Shown: positions 8,124 through 14,658 of the stretch, one piece after another | Position numbering within the stretch: the stretch's first letter is position 1 | Layout: each line of letters opens with the position of its first letter | From: JAQVSH01 sp964451605 | GTDB taxonomy: Bacteria; Bacteroidota; Bacteroidia; Bacteroidales; UBA4181 | DNA length: 17,689 nt | Assembly (NCBI GenBank): GCA_964451605.1 | Contig: CAYVJA010000054.1 | Coordinates: 1-17,689 of the forward strand | Direction of reading: 5' to 3' | Made by a program: the position numbers and the translations under genes | The notes under the pieces: model-generated | What the model was told of the DNA's origin: nothing | Databases searched by the model: none | What the model saw: the letters and a program-made list of their open reading frames with translations, nothing else

Positions 8124-8131
8124 CAAAGCTA
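8124..8131 (-). promoter_or_regulatory. Candidate -7 box of the GH105 gene
   Basis: On the minus strand this reads TAGCTTTG, a full match to TAnnTTTG, about 25 bases before the ATG. The -33 position (about 19-20 bases upstream) does not carry a TTTG. The box lies upstream of the chosen start and downstream of the alternative upstream ATG at 8252, which supports the chosen start. Confidence 0.45.
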
Positions 8132-8173
8132 TGATTTTTTTTGATATTTCGGCCGTGTGGCTGTATCGGGAGG

Positions 8174-8204
8174 TTTGCTTCCTGCCTCTTTTGTCGCATA
8201 TTTG
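8174..8204 (+). promoter_or_regulatory. Candidate promoter of the nucleoside-hydrolase-like/SDR operon
   Basis: TTTG (8174-8177), a 19-base spacer and CATATTTG (8197-8204; 7 of 8 matches to TAnnTTTG) match the Bacteroidota sigma-ABfr-type promoter. Transcription would start near 8211, leaving a leader of about 50 bases before ATG 8263. It is back to back with the GH105 -7 box in a 163-bp intergenic region. Confidence 0.5.
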
Positions 8205-8262
8205 TAGATAGATCCAAAAGCAACGGTCCTCTGTTTTCCGAACGGGATTCAATCGTGTCGAA

Positions 8263-9219
8263 ATGAATCTGCTACTGCTTCTTCTTTCGTTGCTGCTGGT
8301 CGGTCCGCCGACTCTGGGCCCCTCTTTCCTTCCGGTAAAGAAGGGAAGCCGGGTTATCTACGACAACGATGATCACCGTGATGTCTATACCGACGAATAT
8401 TTGCTGGCGCTCCATAGTTTGGGCAAAATGAAAGTGAAGGGCGTGATCACCACCTATGCCGACCGGGAATATGGCCAGTTTGTGGAGGGCCGCCAAATGA
8501 TTTGGGAGTTGGCCCGTCGAAGCGGTCTTCGAAAGTTGCCCCTTCTTTTCGATGGAACCAACCGGAAGTTGGTTATGCCGTTAGATCGTCGCATGGAGGC
8601 AACTGTCCCGCTTTCCATCGACGGGTCTCGTTATCTTGTGGAGCAGGCCGCAAAATGTTCGCCTGCTCACCCTCTGTTTGTCATCACCGGAGGACAGCTC
8701 ACCTCCATTGCGAATGCGTGGCTCTTAGATCCTTCCATTTCCGATAAGGTGGTAGTGATGGGTATCTTTGGTGCAGAGGAGCGTACCTATAATGCCGGAC
8801 TTGATCCATGGGCCTGGGCCATTGTATTGGCAAAATTCAGGGTGGTGGCCATCCCGGATAATCAGGGTTCCGCTTTTGCAAACCCGCCTAAGGTTCCAAA
8901 AGCCCGGATTGCAGCAGAACTGAATCAGTCGGTTCCTCTTTTTGCTTTTATGTACCAAAAACGCCATCCGGTACACGGAGGGCCCAATGAGAACGATCCG
9001 GACGGTCATCCTGCCATCCTGCTAACCTCTCCTGATTATGTGACCCAATGGCGGAGTTTTCGTTTTGAGGGGCTTACACCCGAAGGTATGCCCTTGCTCC
9101 GGGAAGATCCGGGAGGAACCATTTTTCAGGCGGAAGATGCCGATCAGTCTGTGGCAACCAATCAGTTCTGGGCCGTTTTTGGCGTGTTGAACCATAAATT
9201 ACTTCCATCGTCTAAATAG
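8263..9219 (+). CDS. Exported nucleoside-hydrolase-like protein (IUNH superfamily, substrate unknown)
   Basis: 318 residues with an N-terminal hydrophobic stretch (MNLLLLLLSLLLVG) that should act as an export signal, although it lacks a basic n-region. Seen: RVIYDNDDHRDVYTDEYLLAL (about 30-50), in the position of the Ca-binding aspartate cluster of inosine/uridine-type nucleoside hydrolases; VITGGQLTSIANAW (140-153), like the G-x-L-T-N-x-A segment; and GAEERTYNAGLDPWAWAIVL (170-189), like the AE-N-DP-A region that contributes a further aspartate (D181). Together these support the nucleoside hydrolase fold, but the first motif departs from the classical DTDxxxDDAxA, so the reaction may be hydrolysis of a different N- or O-glycoside. 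It is followed 9 bp later by an SDR gene, a likely operon. Confidence 0.75.
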   Translation: MNLLLLLLSLLLVGPPTLGPSFLPVKKGSRVIYDNDDHRDVYTDEYLLALHSLGKMKVKGVITTYADREYGQFVEGRQMIWELARRSGLRKLPLLFDGTNRKLVMPLDRRMEATVPLSIDGSRYLVEQAAKCSPAHPLFVITGGQLTSIANAWLLDPSISDKVVVMGIFGAEERTYNAGLDPWAWAIVLAKFRVVAIPDNQGSAFANPPKVPKARIAAELNQSVPLFAFMYQKRHPVHGGPNENDPDGHPAILLTSPDYVTQWRSFRFEGLTPEGMPLLREDPGGTIFQAEDADQSVATNQFWAVFGVLNHKLLPSSK

Positions 9220-9228
9220 AATGAACCT

Positions 9229-9999
9229 ATGGAAACTGTGCTGATTACCGGGGCTACCGGGGGGATAGGCTCCGAATTTGCCCGCCTCTTTGCCCAAAAG
9301 GGGTTTAATCTGATTCTTACCGGAAGGAATGAGGCCCGGCTCACGGCACTTGCCGGCGAACTATCCGGTTTTGGGGTGGAGGTAACTTGTTATGTACACG
9401 ATTTAAGCCATGAACAGGAGGTATATGCGCTTTACAACCGTCTTAAAGAGTCGAACCAAATACCGGCATACCTAATTAACAATGCAGGTTTCGGAACCTC
9501 CGGCTCTTTCAGTGAATCGAATGCCGAACGTGAGCTGGAGATGTATCGGCTCAATATGTTGGCGCCGGCTCTGCTTATGCGGCTCTTGTTGGTCGATATG
9601 AAGGCCCGGGGCTTTGGACGAATTCTGAATGTGGCCTCTACGGCAGCCTTTCAACCTTTGCCCGGCATGGCCGGATATGCGGCAACCAAGGCCTTTTTGG
9701 TGAGTCTTTCGCAGGCAGTCCACTACGAACTTCGGAGGTCGAATGTGAAGGTTTCTACTCTCTGTCCGGGAGTTACCGACACCGGGTTTCATACGGTGGC
9801 ACATACACGAAAAAGTCTGATGTCGAACCGATTCCCTCATTCTACGGCTCCTAAAGTGGCCCGGTATGGCTATCGACTGATGATGCGTGGCCAATCTTTG
9901 GGTATTCATGGTTTTTTCAATACATTGCTGATATTTTCCGAACGCTTTGTTTGTCGAAAGGGGGTCGTTGCGCTGTCGGACTGGATGCTTCGGGGCTGA
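9229..9999 (+). CDS. Short-chain dehydrogenase/reductase (SDR)
   Basis: 256 residues. A cytosolic NAD(P)-dependent oxidoreductase of the classical SDR fold. Seen: the cofactor loop TGATGGIG (residues 7-14), D58 in the adenine-contacting position (VHDLS), NNAGFG (84-89), N109, catalytic S137 (NVAST), Y150 and K154 (GYAATK) and the CPGVTDTGF segment. R33 in TGRN suggests a preference for NADPH, by analogy. The closest style is the broad DltE/YqjQ-like group, so the substrate is unknown. The gene starts 9 bp after the nucleoside-hydrolase-like gene and probably shares its promoter. The C-terminal region (FNTLLIFSERFVCR) is hydrophobic and might associate with the membrane. Confidence 0.92.
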   Translation: METVLITGATGGIGSEFARLFAQKGFNLILTGRNEARLTALAGELSGFGVEVTCYVHDLSHEQEVYALYNRLKESNQIPAYLINNAGFGTSGSFSESNAERELEMYRLNMLAPALLMRLLLVDMKARGFGRILNVASTAAFQPLPGMAGYAATKAFLVSLSQAVHYELRRSNVKVSTLCPGVTDTGFHTVAHTRKSLMSNRFPHSTAPKVARYGYRLMMRGQSLGIHGFFNTLLIFSERFVCRKGVVALSDWMLRG

Positions 10000-10046
10000 T
10001 TTTCTGTAAAAAATTGATTTATAATTAACTACAAATACTATCTGCT

Positions 10047-10847
10047 ATGAGATTTCGTCTGTTCTCTTTTCTTGCTTTTTTAGTGATGGTTTCTGCCTGT
10101 GCTACCAATGGTGCCAGGAAGGGTTCAGGAGGTGATTCCGAATGGCGCTCCCTGTTTAACGGCAAAGATCTTGAGGGTTGGGTGGTAAAGATCCATCACC
10201 ACAATGTAGGTGAGAATTACGCCAACACTTTCCGGGTGGTCGATGGTGCCATTCAGATCAATTATGACGATTATGGCCCTTTTAATGAGCAGTACGGCCA
10301 TCTTTTTTATGATGAATCCTTCTCCTCCTATCATCTCAAGTTCACCTATCGGTTCCGCGATCAGTGGCAAAAGGATGCTCCGTCGTACACGGTTCGCAAC
10401 AGCGGTGTGATGTTTCATTCGCAGGATCCAAAAACCATTCTGAAGGAGCAGAACTGGCCTATTTCGGTGGAATACCAGATTCTTTGCAGCATGGGCGACG
10501 GCCGTCCCCGTCCTACGGGTAATATGTGCTCGCCCGGCACCGGTGTGGTCTTTGAGGGCAGGCTCGATCCCCGCCACTGCATTAACTCAACATCTAAAAC
10601 CTACGAACTTTCCGAGTGGGTAACCGGCGAGATTATTGTCTACCGCGATTCTCTGGTTAAACACATCGTGAATGGCGACACTGTGCTGCAATACACCAAA
10701 CCGCAAGTGGAACTGGCCGGCGGAGTGGCCTCAGGTTTCGACACCACCCTGATCAGAGATCGTGCCCTGCTAACCGAAGGCTATATAGGCCTGCAATCGG
10801 AGGGACAGGGAATCGAGTTTAAAGAGATATTGATTAAAGTGCTCTAG
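10047..10847 (+). CDS. DUF1080 (3-keto-disaccharide hydrolase-like) lipoprotein
   Basis: 266 residues. The signal peptide ends in a lipobox (MVSAC, C18), so the mature protein should be a lipoprotein. The remaining sequence is a DUF1080 beta-jelly-roll: EWRSLFNGKDLEGWVVK (about 32-48), NTFRVVDGAIQI, YGHLFYDESFSSYHLKFTYR, RNSGVMFHS, WPISVEYQIL and closing GYIGLQSEGQGIEFKEI. DUF1080 domains adopt a concanavalin-like fold, and some are reported to cleave 3-keto-glycosides; activity here is inference. A small cysteine-containing segment (residues about 151-177, CSMGDGRPRPTGNMC...HC) could hold a disulfide. Its last two codons and its stop lie inside the first unit of a tandem 8-bp repeat. A 47-bp gap separates it from the SDR gene; no clear promoter was found. 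Confidence 0.9.
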   Translation: MRFRLFSFLAFLVMVSACATNGARKGSGGDSEWRSLFNGKDLEGWVVKIHHHNVGENYANTFRVVDGAIQINYDDYGPFNEQYGHLFYDESFSSYHLKFTYRFRDQWQKDAPSYTVRNSGVMFHSQDPKTILKEQNWPISVEYQILCSMGDGRPRPTGNMCSPGTGVVFEGRLDPRHCINSTSKTYELSEWVTGEIIVYRDSLVKHIVNGDTVLQYTKPQVELAGGVASGFDTTLIRDRALLTEGYIGLQSEGQGIEFKEILIKVL

Positions 10848-10920
10848 TGCTCTAGTGCTCTAGTGCTGCGCTAAAGCGCAATGCTCTAATGCTCTAATGC
10901 TCTAATGCTGCGCTGCGCGC
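10838..10920. repeat. Intergenic repeat block B: two tandem 8-bp arrays around GCGC palindromes
   Basis: Three full copies of AGTGCTCT (10838-10845, 10846-10853, 10854-10861) plus a partial unit lead into GCGCTAAAGCGC (10867-10879 region). Three copies of AATGCTCT (10880-10887, 10888-10895, 10896-10903) plus a partial unit follow, then TGCGCTGCGCGC (10909-10920). The first unit contains the end of the DUF1080 gene, with its TAG inside the array. Confidence 0.92.
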
Positions 10921-10988
10921 AAGTGGAATAGTGATGGGGTGAATACGAATGGCTGGAATCGGGTGCGGTACTCTTTGTATGCGCCTGG

Positions 10989-11513
10989 TTGTTGGATGTA
11001 CAGCCGGGCAATCGGGTGTTGATTGTGGGGGCTGGCACAGGGCTCGATCTCGATTTTCTTCCCCGAGGTTGCGAGGTGGTTGCCACCGATATTACTCCGG
11101 CAATGGTTCGCCGGATTCGTGTGCGCAGTTATCGTCTCCGGTTTCCGGTTACCGCCATGGTTATGGACGGTCAGGCGCTTGAATTTCCCGATAATTGCTT
11201 CGACAAGGTGGTGCTTCATCTGATTGTTTCCGTTCTGCCTGATCCTGTGGCTTGTTTGCGTGAGGTGGAACGAGTCCTCAAACCGGGTGGCGAGGTTGTT
11301 GTTTTCGATAAATTTGTTCCACCGGGGCAAAAGATTTCACCGGCACGTCGTATTGCAAACCTCTTCCTGAACCTCTTCTTCACCGACATCACTCGTCGAT
11401 TCGAAGATATATCCGGACAAACACAACTTACCCTTCTATCGGATCAGGAAGCCGGCCTACGCGGAAACTTCCGCAATATCAAACTACAGAAACCACAACC
11501 CGCAAAAAAATAG
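10989..11513 (+). CDS. Class I SAM-dependent methyltransferase (UbiE-like), 5' end probably damaged
   Basis: The clear body starts at about 10989 (a TTG codon; no ATG in this frame). It shows VLIVGAGTGLDLDFL (SAM-binding motif I), ATDITPAMV (motif II), VMDGQALEFPDNCFDKVVLHL, VLPDPVACLREVERVLKPGG and VVFDKF, ending with a complete C-terminus (ARRIANLFLNLFFTDITRRF, then GNFRNIKLQKP). This is a typical small-molecule methyltransferase. The family usually has about 35 more residues at the N-terminus, with a WNxxRYxLYAP..YD segment. Just that segment, NGWNRVRYSLYAP, is encoded at 10948-10986 in another frame directly before the body. About 20 codons are therefore missing and the frame is broken. 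Unless the assembly is wrong here, the gene is probably not expressed as an intact enzyme. Repeat block B ends about 20 bp before this start region. Confidence 0.7.
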   Translation: MLDVQPGNRVLIVGAGTGLDLDFLPRGCEVVATDITPAMVRRIRVRSYRLRFPVTAMVMDGQALEFPDNCFDKVVLHLIVSVLPDPVACLREVERVLKPGGEVVVFDKFVPPGQKISPARRIANLFLNLFFTDITRRFEDISGQTQLTLLSDQEAGLRGNFRNIKLQKPQPAKK

Positions 11514-11590
11514 TAACCCAAAAAACCTCCTCCCATTAAACCTTTCCAATCTAACACCATCAAAGCCAGAACATATCCGCTTGTATTAAC

Positions 11591-11654
11591 GCATTGCGCA
11601 TCAGCGCAGCATTAGAGCACTAGTTATTCACAATTAACCATTAACCACTAACCA
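11591..11654. repeat. Intergenic repeat block C: GCGC core, 8-bp units and 7-bp TTAACCA units
   Basis: GCATTGCGCATCAGCGCAGC followed by ATTAGAGC and ACTAG (units of the 8-bp family, opposite orientation to block B), then TTAACCA (11634-11640), TTAACCA (11641-11647) and CTAACCA (11648-11654). The 7-bp units lie just upstream of the ATG at 11669, in gene-sense orientation. The CAGCGCAGCA core is shared with block A. Confidence 0.8.
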
Positions 11655-11668
11655 CTAATTACGTAGCT

Positions 11669-12163
11669 ATGAAATCGATTGTCAAAATTTTCGCAGTTTC
11701 TCTTCTTGCAGTTTTCTGCATGATGCCTTCCACTCTGATGGGTCAAACGAAGGCCAATTTTGCCGGTACCTGGGCTTTCAATGAGGCCAAGAGTACGCAA
11801 CCTGAGGGCAACGGCCCCAGAATGTCTGTTCAGAAGATGGTGGTAACTCAGGATGCCAATCTCCTGCAGTTGGTTAGATCGTCCGAAAGAGGTGACATGA
11901 CTTTGAAGTATACGCTCGATGGGAAAGAGAGCGTGAATCCCGTTTTTGGTGAAATGACCAGCAAATCGACAGTCGCTTTTTCGGCCGACGGAAAGACGAT
12001 GACCATCACCACCAAGATGGAGTTTGAAAGGGAGGGCCAGAAGACGGAGTTTATTACTAAGGAGGCTTGGGTGTTGACTTCGCCTACGGTGTTGACGGTT
12101 ACCAACTCTTTTACTACCCCTAACGGCGAAATGAAGATGACTTCGGTGTACGACAAGAAGTAA
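11669..12163 (+). CDS. Small secreted lipocalin-like protein (function unknown)
   Basis: 164 residues with a signal peptide (MKSIVKIFAVSLLAVFCMM, ending near LMGQ). The mature part starts with ANFAGTWAFNEAKS, the G-x-W motif that opens many lipocalin-like barrels. Repeating short strands follow (MVVTQDANLLQLV, GDMTLKYTLDGKE, STVAFSADGKTMTITTKM, EAWVLTSPTVLTVTN), consistent with an up-and-down beta-barrel. The pattern TxDGKxxxN...STVxFSxDGKTMTI is shared with many exported Bacteroidota proteins of unknown role. No catalytic residues can be named. The coding sequence is complete and ends 23 bp before a strong terminator. Codon usage looks like its neighbours. Confidence 0.85.
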   Translation: MKSIVKIFAVSLLAVFCMMPSTLMGQTKANFAGTWAFNEAKSTQPEGNGPRMSVQKMVVTQDANLLQLVRSSERGDMTLKYTLDGKESVNPVFGEMTSKSTVAFSADGKTMTITTKMEFEREGQKTEFITKEAWVLTSPTVLTVTNSFTTPNGEMKMTSVYDKK

Positions 12164-12186
12164 ACTCTTTCGTTTCTTATCTCAAC

Positions 12187-12223
12187 AAAAAACCCGGTCT
12201 GCAAATGAGCAGCCGGGTTTTTT
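12187..12223. terminator. Bidirectional rho-independent terminator between convergent genes
   Basis: A6 then CCCGG-T-CTGC, loop AAATGA, then GCAGCCGGG and T6. The stem pairs CCCGG(T)CTGC with GCAGCCGGG with a single bulged base and is flanked by A6/T6, so it works on both strands. It serves the lipocalin-like gene (plus) and the esterase gene (minus), which ends 31 bp away. Confidence 0.92.
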
Positions 12224-12253
12224 GTTGGGAGCGTTTGTGTACGGTGCGTTCTG

Positions 12254-13114
12254 TTAGTTTTGATGAAAGCTCTGAGATACAAAGTCTAACACTTCGGGAA
12301 GGGCTTCGCGCCAGTAGCGCCAGCTGTGCGAACCGTCGCGAACGCGGAATTCGTGGGGAATCTCTTTCTTGCGCATGGCAATGTGGAGAAGGGCGTTGCC
12401 TTCGTAGAGGAAGTCGTCGTCGCCGCAATCGATGTACCACCGTACCGATTTTACTTTTTCGGCCGGAAGAGAGTTAACCAGCTCTATGGCGCTGTGATTT
12501 TTCTGATAAGCCTCCAGGGTAGCCTCGTCAATCTGGGTCTGGCCGGTTTGCGGACGGCGATTGTTTGCGGCACCCGGTATGGAACCAACGGCAGCGCTGA
12601 GAGGGCAGGCGGCCGCAAAGAGTTCGGGGTGGTGCAGGGCGTACATCAGGGTTCCGCCACCTCCCATCGAGAGCCCGGCAATAGCCCGATAACGCTTTTC
12701 GGTTCGGGCACGGTAGGTTTTTTCGATGTAAGGGATGAGCTCTTTAAAAAAGAAATCTTCGTAGTTCCAGGTACCCTGGATGTTGTTGAAATAGCCGCGT
12801 GTCTGTGTGTCGGCATCGGGCATTACGATAATCATAGGGGTGGCTTTTCCCTCGAGGATGGCCTTATCGGCTATGCGGAGTACTTCGCCGAATTGGATCC
12901 ACCCGGTTTGGTTGTCGCCCGCACCATGCAACAGATAGAGTACCGGATAGGCGCGCTGCGAGGTTTCGTAATCGGGGGGCAGATAGAGGGCAAACTTGCG
13001 TTCGCTTTTGAGGAGGGTGCTGGAAAAGGAGAGGTTGTCGAACACTTTTCCCGTTTGGGCAACCAACGAACCTGCAAAGGCAAGGAGGAGGGAGAGGGAG
13101 AGGAGACGTTTCAT
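12254..13114 (-). CDS. Secreted CE1-type alpha/beta-hydrolase esterase (feruloyl/acetylxylan esterase-like)
   Basis: 286 residues with a signal peptide (1-20, ending LVAQ). It is an alpha/beta-hydrolase of the esterase D/CE1 group, whose secreted Bacteroidota members cleave feruloyl or acetyl esters from xylan. Seen: YPVLYLLHGAGDNQTGW (oxyanion-loop region, about 56-72), the nucleophile elbow GLSMGG with S149, acid candidate around D232-D234 (CGDDDFLYEGN) and the catalytic H263 in GSHSWRYWREALP. The length fits a single catalytic domain with no CBM. It ends close to the bidirectional terminator and begins just after a leader with three TTAATGG-type units. Its role would complement the GH43 enzymes on arabinoxylan; the ester specificity is inference. 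Confidence 0.9.
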   Translation of the reverse strand: MKRLLSLSLLLAFAGSLVAQTGKVFDNLSFSSTLLKSERKFALYLPPDYETSQRAYPVLYLLHGAGDNQTGWIQFGEVLRIADKAILEGKATPMIIVMPDADTQTRGYFNNIQGTWNYEDFFFKELIPYIEKTYRARTEKRYRAIAGLSMGGGGTLMYALHHPELFAAACPLSAAVGSIPGAANNRRPQTGQTQIDEATLEAYQKNHSAIELVNSLPAEKVKSVRWYIDCGDDDFLYEGNALLHIAMRKKEIPHEFRVRDGSHSWRYWREALPEVLDFVSQSFHQN

Positions 13115-13120
13115 AGAGAT

Positions 13121-13180
13121 AATGGTTAATGGTTAATGGTGAATGCGCTGCGCGCGATGCGTTAATGATCTGATGCGTGG
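13121..13180. repeat. Intergenic repeat block D: 7-bp TTAATGG units and GCGC palindrome
   Basis: AATGG, TTAATGG and TTAATGG (13121-13139) are followed by TGCGCTGCGCGC (13144-13155, identical to 10909-10920 of block B) and three looser GATGCG/TGATGCG units. In esterase-sense orientation the 7-bp units read ACCATTAACCATT directly upstream of the ATG at 13114, the same orientation relative to the gene as in block C. Confidence 0.8.
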
Positions 13181-13243
13181 GATTGAATGATAGTAAAGGT
13201 AGCGAATAAGTTGGGAATTATTTGTGAGTTGAATCGGGGCGGT

Positions 13244-14647
13244 TTATTGAGGTGAAGGGGTGGGGCCGGTGGGAAGGTGGATGTGAAAGTGGGTTTGTTT
13301 GCCGGGTTGGGAGGAGACTTTGAGGTTGCCTCCGTGCAGGCGGACTATCTGACGGGCAAGGCTGAGTCCGATTCCGGTGCCTTCGGGGCGGGTGGTGAAG
13401 AAGGGGATGAAGATGTCGTTGAGGAGTGTGGGATCGATGCCGGGGCCGTTGTCGGATACGGTGATGCGGATCAGGTTGTCGGATAGGGAGGTGGTATGAA
13501 CTGAAAGGGTTCCTGTGGGTTGGTTGTCCATCATCTGGTAGGCGTTGCGCATCAGGTTAAGCATGACCTGGGTAAGAAGGTTTTTGTCGGCGTAAAGAGT
13601 GAGTTGCTCCGGGGTGGCTGTGAGATCCAGCTGCACTTTTGCGTAGTTTGGGGCATCCTGACAGAGAACCGCTACCTGCCGGAAGAAGGGAAGGGCTTCG
13701 AACCGGGTGGGTTCGGGTTTGGGAATCCGGGTCAGTTTGCGGTAATTCTCCACAAACTCACGGAGGCGCTGGCTGGTGTCGCGAATGATTTGGAGCCCTT
13801 CGACGGTATTTTGGGTCAAAGTGGAGGGCACCGTTTCGGTTGATGGGTGCGGGGTGGCTGGTGCGATGGCCGTCGAGGTGGCAGAGGAGGGTTGGGTGTG
13901 CATGGTTAACAGGGTGTCGGCCAGCGAGGTGATGGGTGCCACCGAGTTCATGATTTCATGGGTTAGTACCCTTATGAGACGGATCCACGACTCTATCTCT
14001 TTCTCGTCCATCTCGTTTTCGATGTCGTGCAGGGTGATCAGCCTAAGATATCGGTTGTAGAGAAAAATGGGCGAGGCGTGGAGCGAGAGACGGACGCTGC
14101 CCCGTTCGGTATAGTAGGAGGTTTGAGAACTCTCTCCGGCACGAATAGTGGTGAAAGCCTGATGAAGCTCGGTATCGATTTGCAGCAGTTGATCCAGGTG
14201 GGTGAGAACCGAAAGCCCCAGTATTTTGAGCGCGGCAGGATTGGATTGAAAGACAAATCCTTTGTCATCGACGGCAACAAAGCCCGTTTGCATGCGCTCC
14301 ATCATCATTTGGTAGTACTGATCCTGCAGTTTGGCATCGTGCCGGATCTTTGCCATGAGTTGACACACCTCTGTCATGGTCTGGTGCAGAAACTTTTCGT
14401 CGTTGTCGCCATGGCCTGAAGGGCCGCCAAAGGAGAAATCGTTGTTTTGGATGGATGCAAAGAGGTAGCCGATTTTTCGGTGCATGCGTCCGGTAAGGCT
14501 GACCACCCGAAAGGCCAGCCAGAGGGCTGTCAACAGCAGAACGGCTGCTGATACAGGATGGTCGGACAAGAGGAAGCCGGCGCAGCCCGAGAGTACCAAC
14601 AGGGCGGCGAGGGTTATAAGAATATGGGTACGGGTGCTCAGACGCAT
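13244..14647 (-). CDS. PAS-containing sensor histidine kinase (NtrB/NtrY-like), partner of the sigma54 regulator
   Basis: 467 residues. Two membrane segments (about 8-28 and 31-50) with almost no loop between them, so no large external sensor. Then a cytosolic PAS-like domain (about 115-205: GFVAVDDKGFVFQSNPAALK), a DHp helix with H230 (RVLTHEIMNSVAPITSL) and the HATPase_c domain: N-box VMLNLMRNAYQMM, G1 SDNGPGI, F-box FFTTRPEG and G2 GTGIGLSLARQI. A Ser/Thr/Pro/Ala-rich insert of about 30 residues (251-281) sits in the turn between the two DHp helices. It starts 11 bp after the response-regulator stop on the same strand, so the pair is co-transcribed. It presumably phosphorylates D56 of the regulator. 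The signal is unknown; with the short N-terminus it may be membrane or intracellular. Confidence 0.93.
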   Translation of the reverse strand: MRLSTRTHILITLAALLVLSGCAGFLLSDHPVSAAVLLLTALWLAFRVVSLTGRMHRKIGYLFASIQNNDFSFGGPSGHGDNDEKFLHQTMTEVCQLMAKIRHDAKLQDQYYQMMMERMQTGFVAVDDKGFVFQSNPAALKILGLSVLTHLDQLLQIDTELHQAFTTIRAGESSQTSYYTERGSVRLSLHASPIFLYNRYLRLITLHDIENEMDEKEIESWIRLIRVLTHEIMNSVAPITSLADTLLTMHTQPSSATSTAIAPATPHPSTETVPSTLTQNTVEGLQIIRDTSQRLREFVENYRKLTRIPKPEPTRFEALPFFRQVAVLCQDAPNYAKVQLDLTATPEQLTLYADKNLLTQVMLNLMRNAYQMMDNQPTGTLSVHTTSLSDNLIRITVSDNGPGIDPTLLNDIFIPFFTTRPEGTGIGLSLARQIVRLHGGNLKVSSQPGKQTHFHIHLPTGPTPSPQ

Positions 14648-14658
14648 GTGGGGCCGGA

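Noticed and set aside
7488..8144. Plus-strand open frame (218 codons) opposite GH105
   Set aside because: It lies wholly over a well-supported GH105 gene and lacks domain features.
12326..13129. Plus-strand open frame (267 codons) opposite the esterase
   Set aside because: The minus-strand frame carries signal peptide, GLSMGG and catalytic His; the plus frame has no recognisable motifs.
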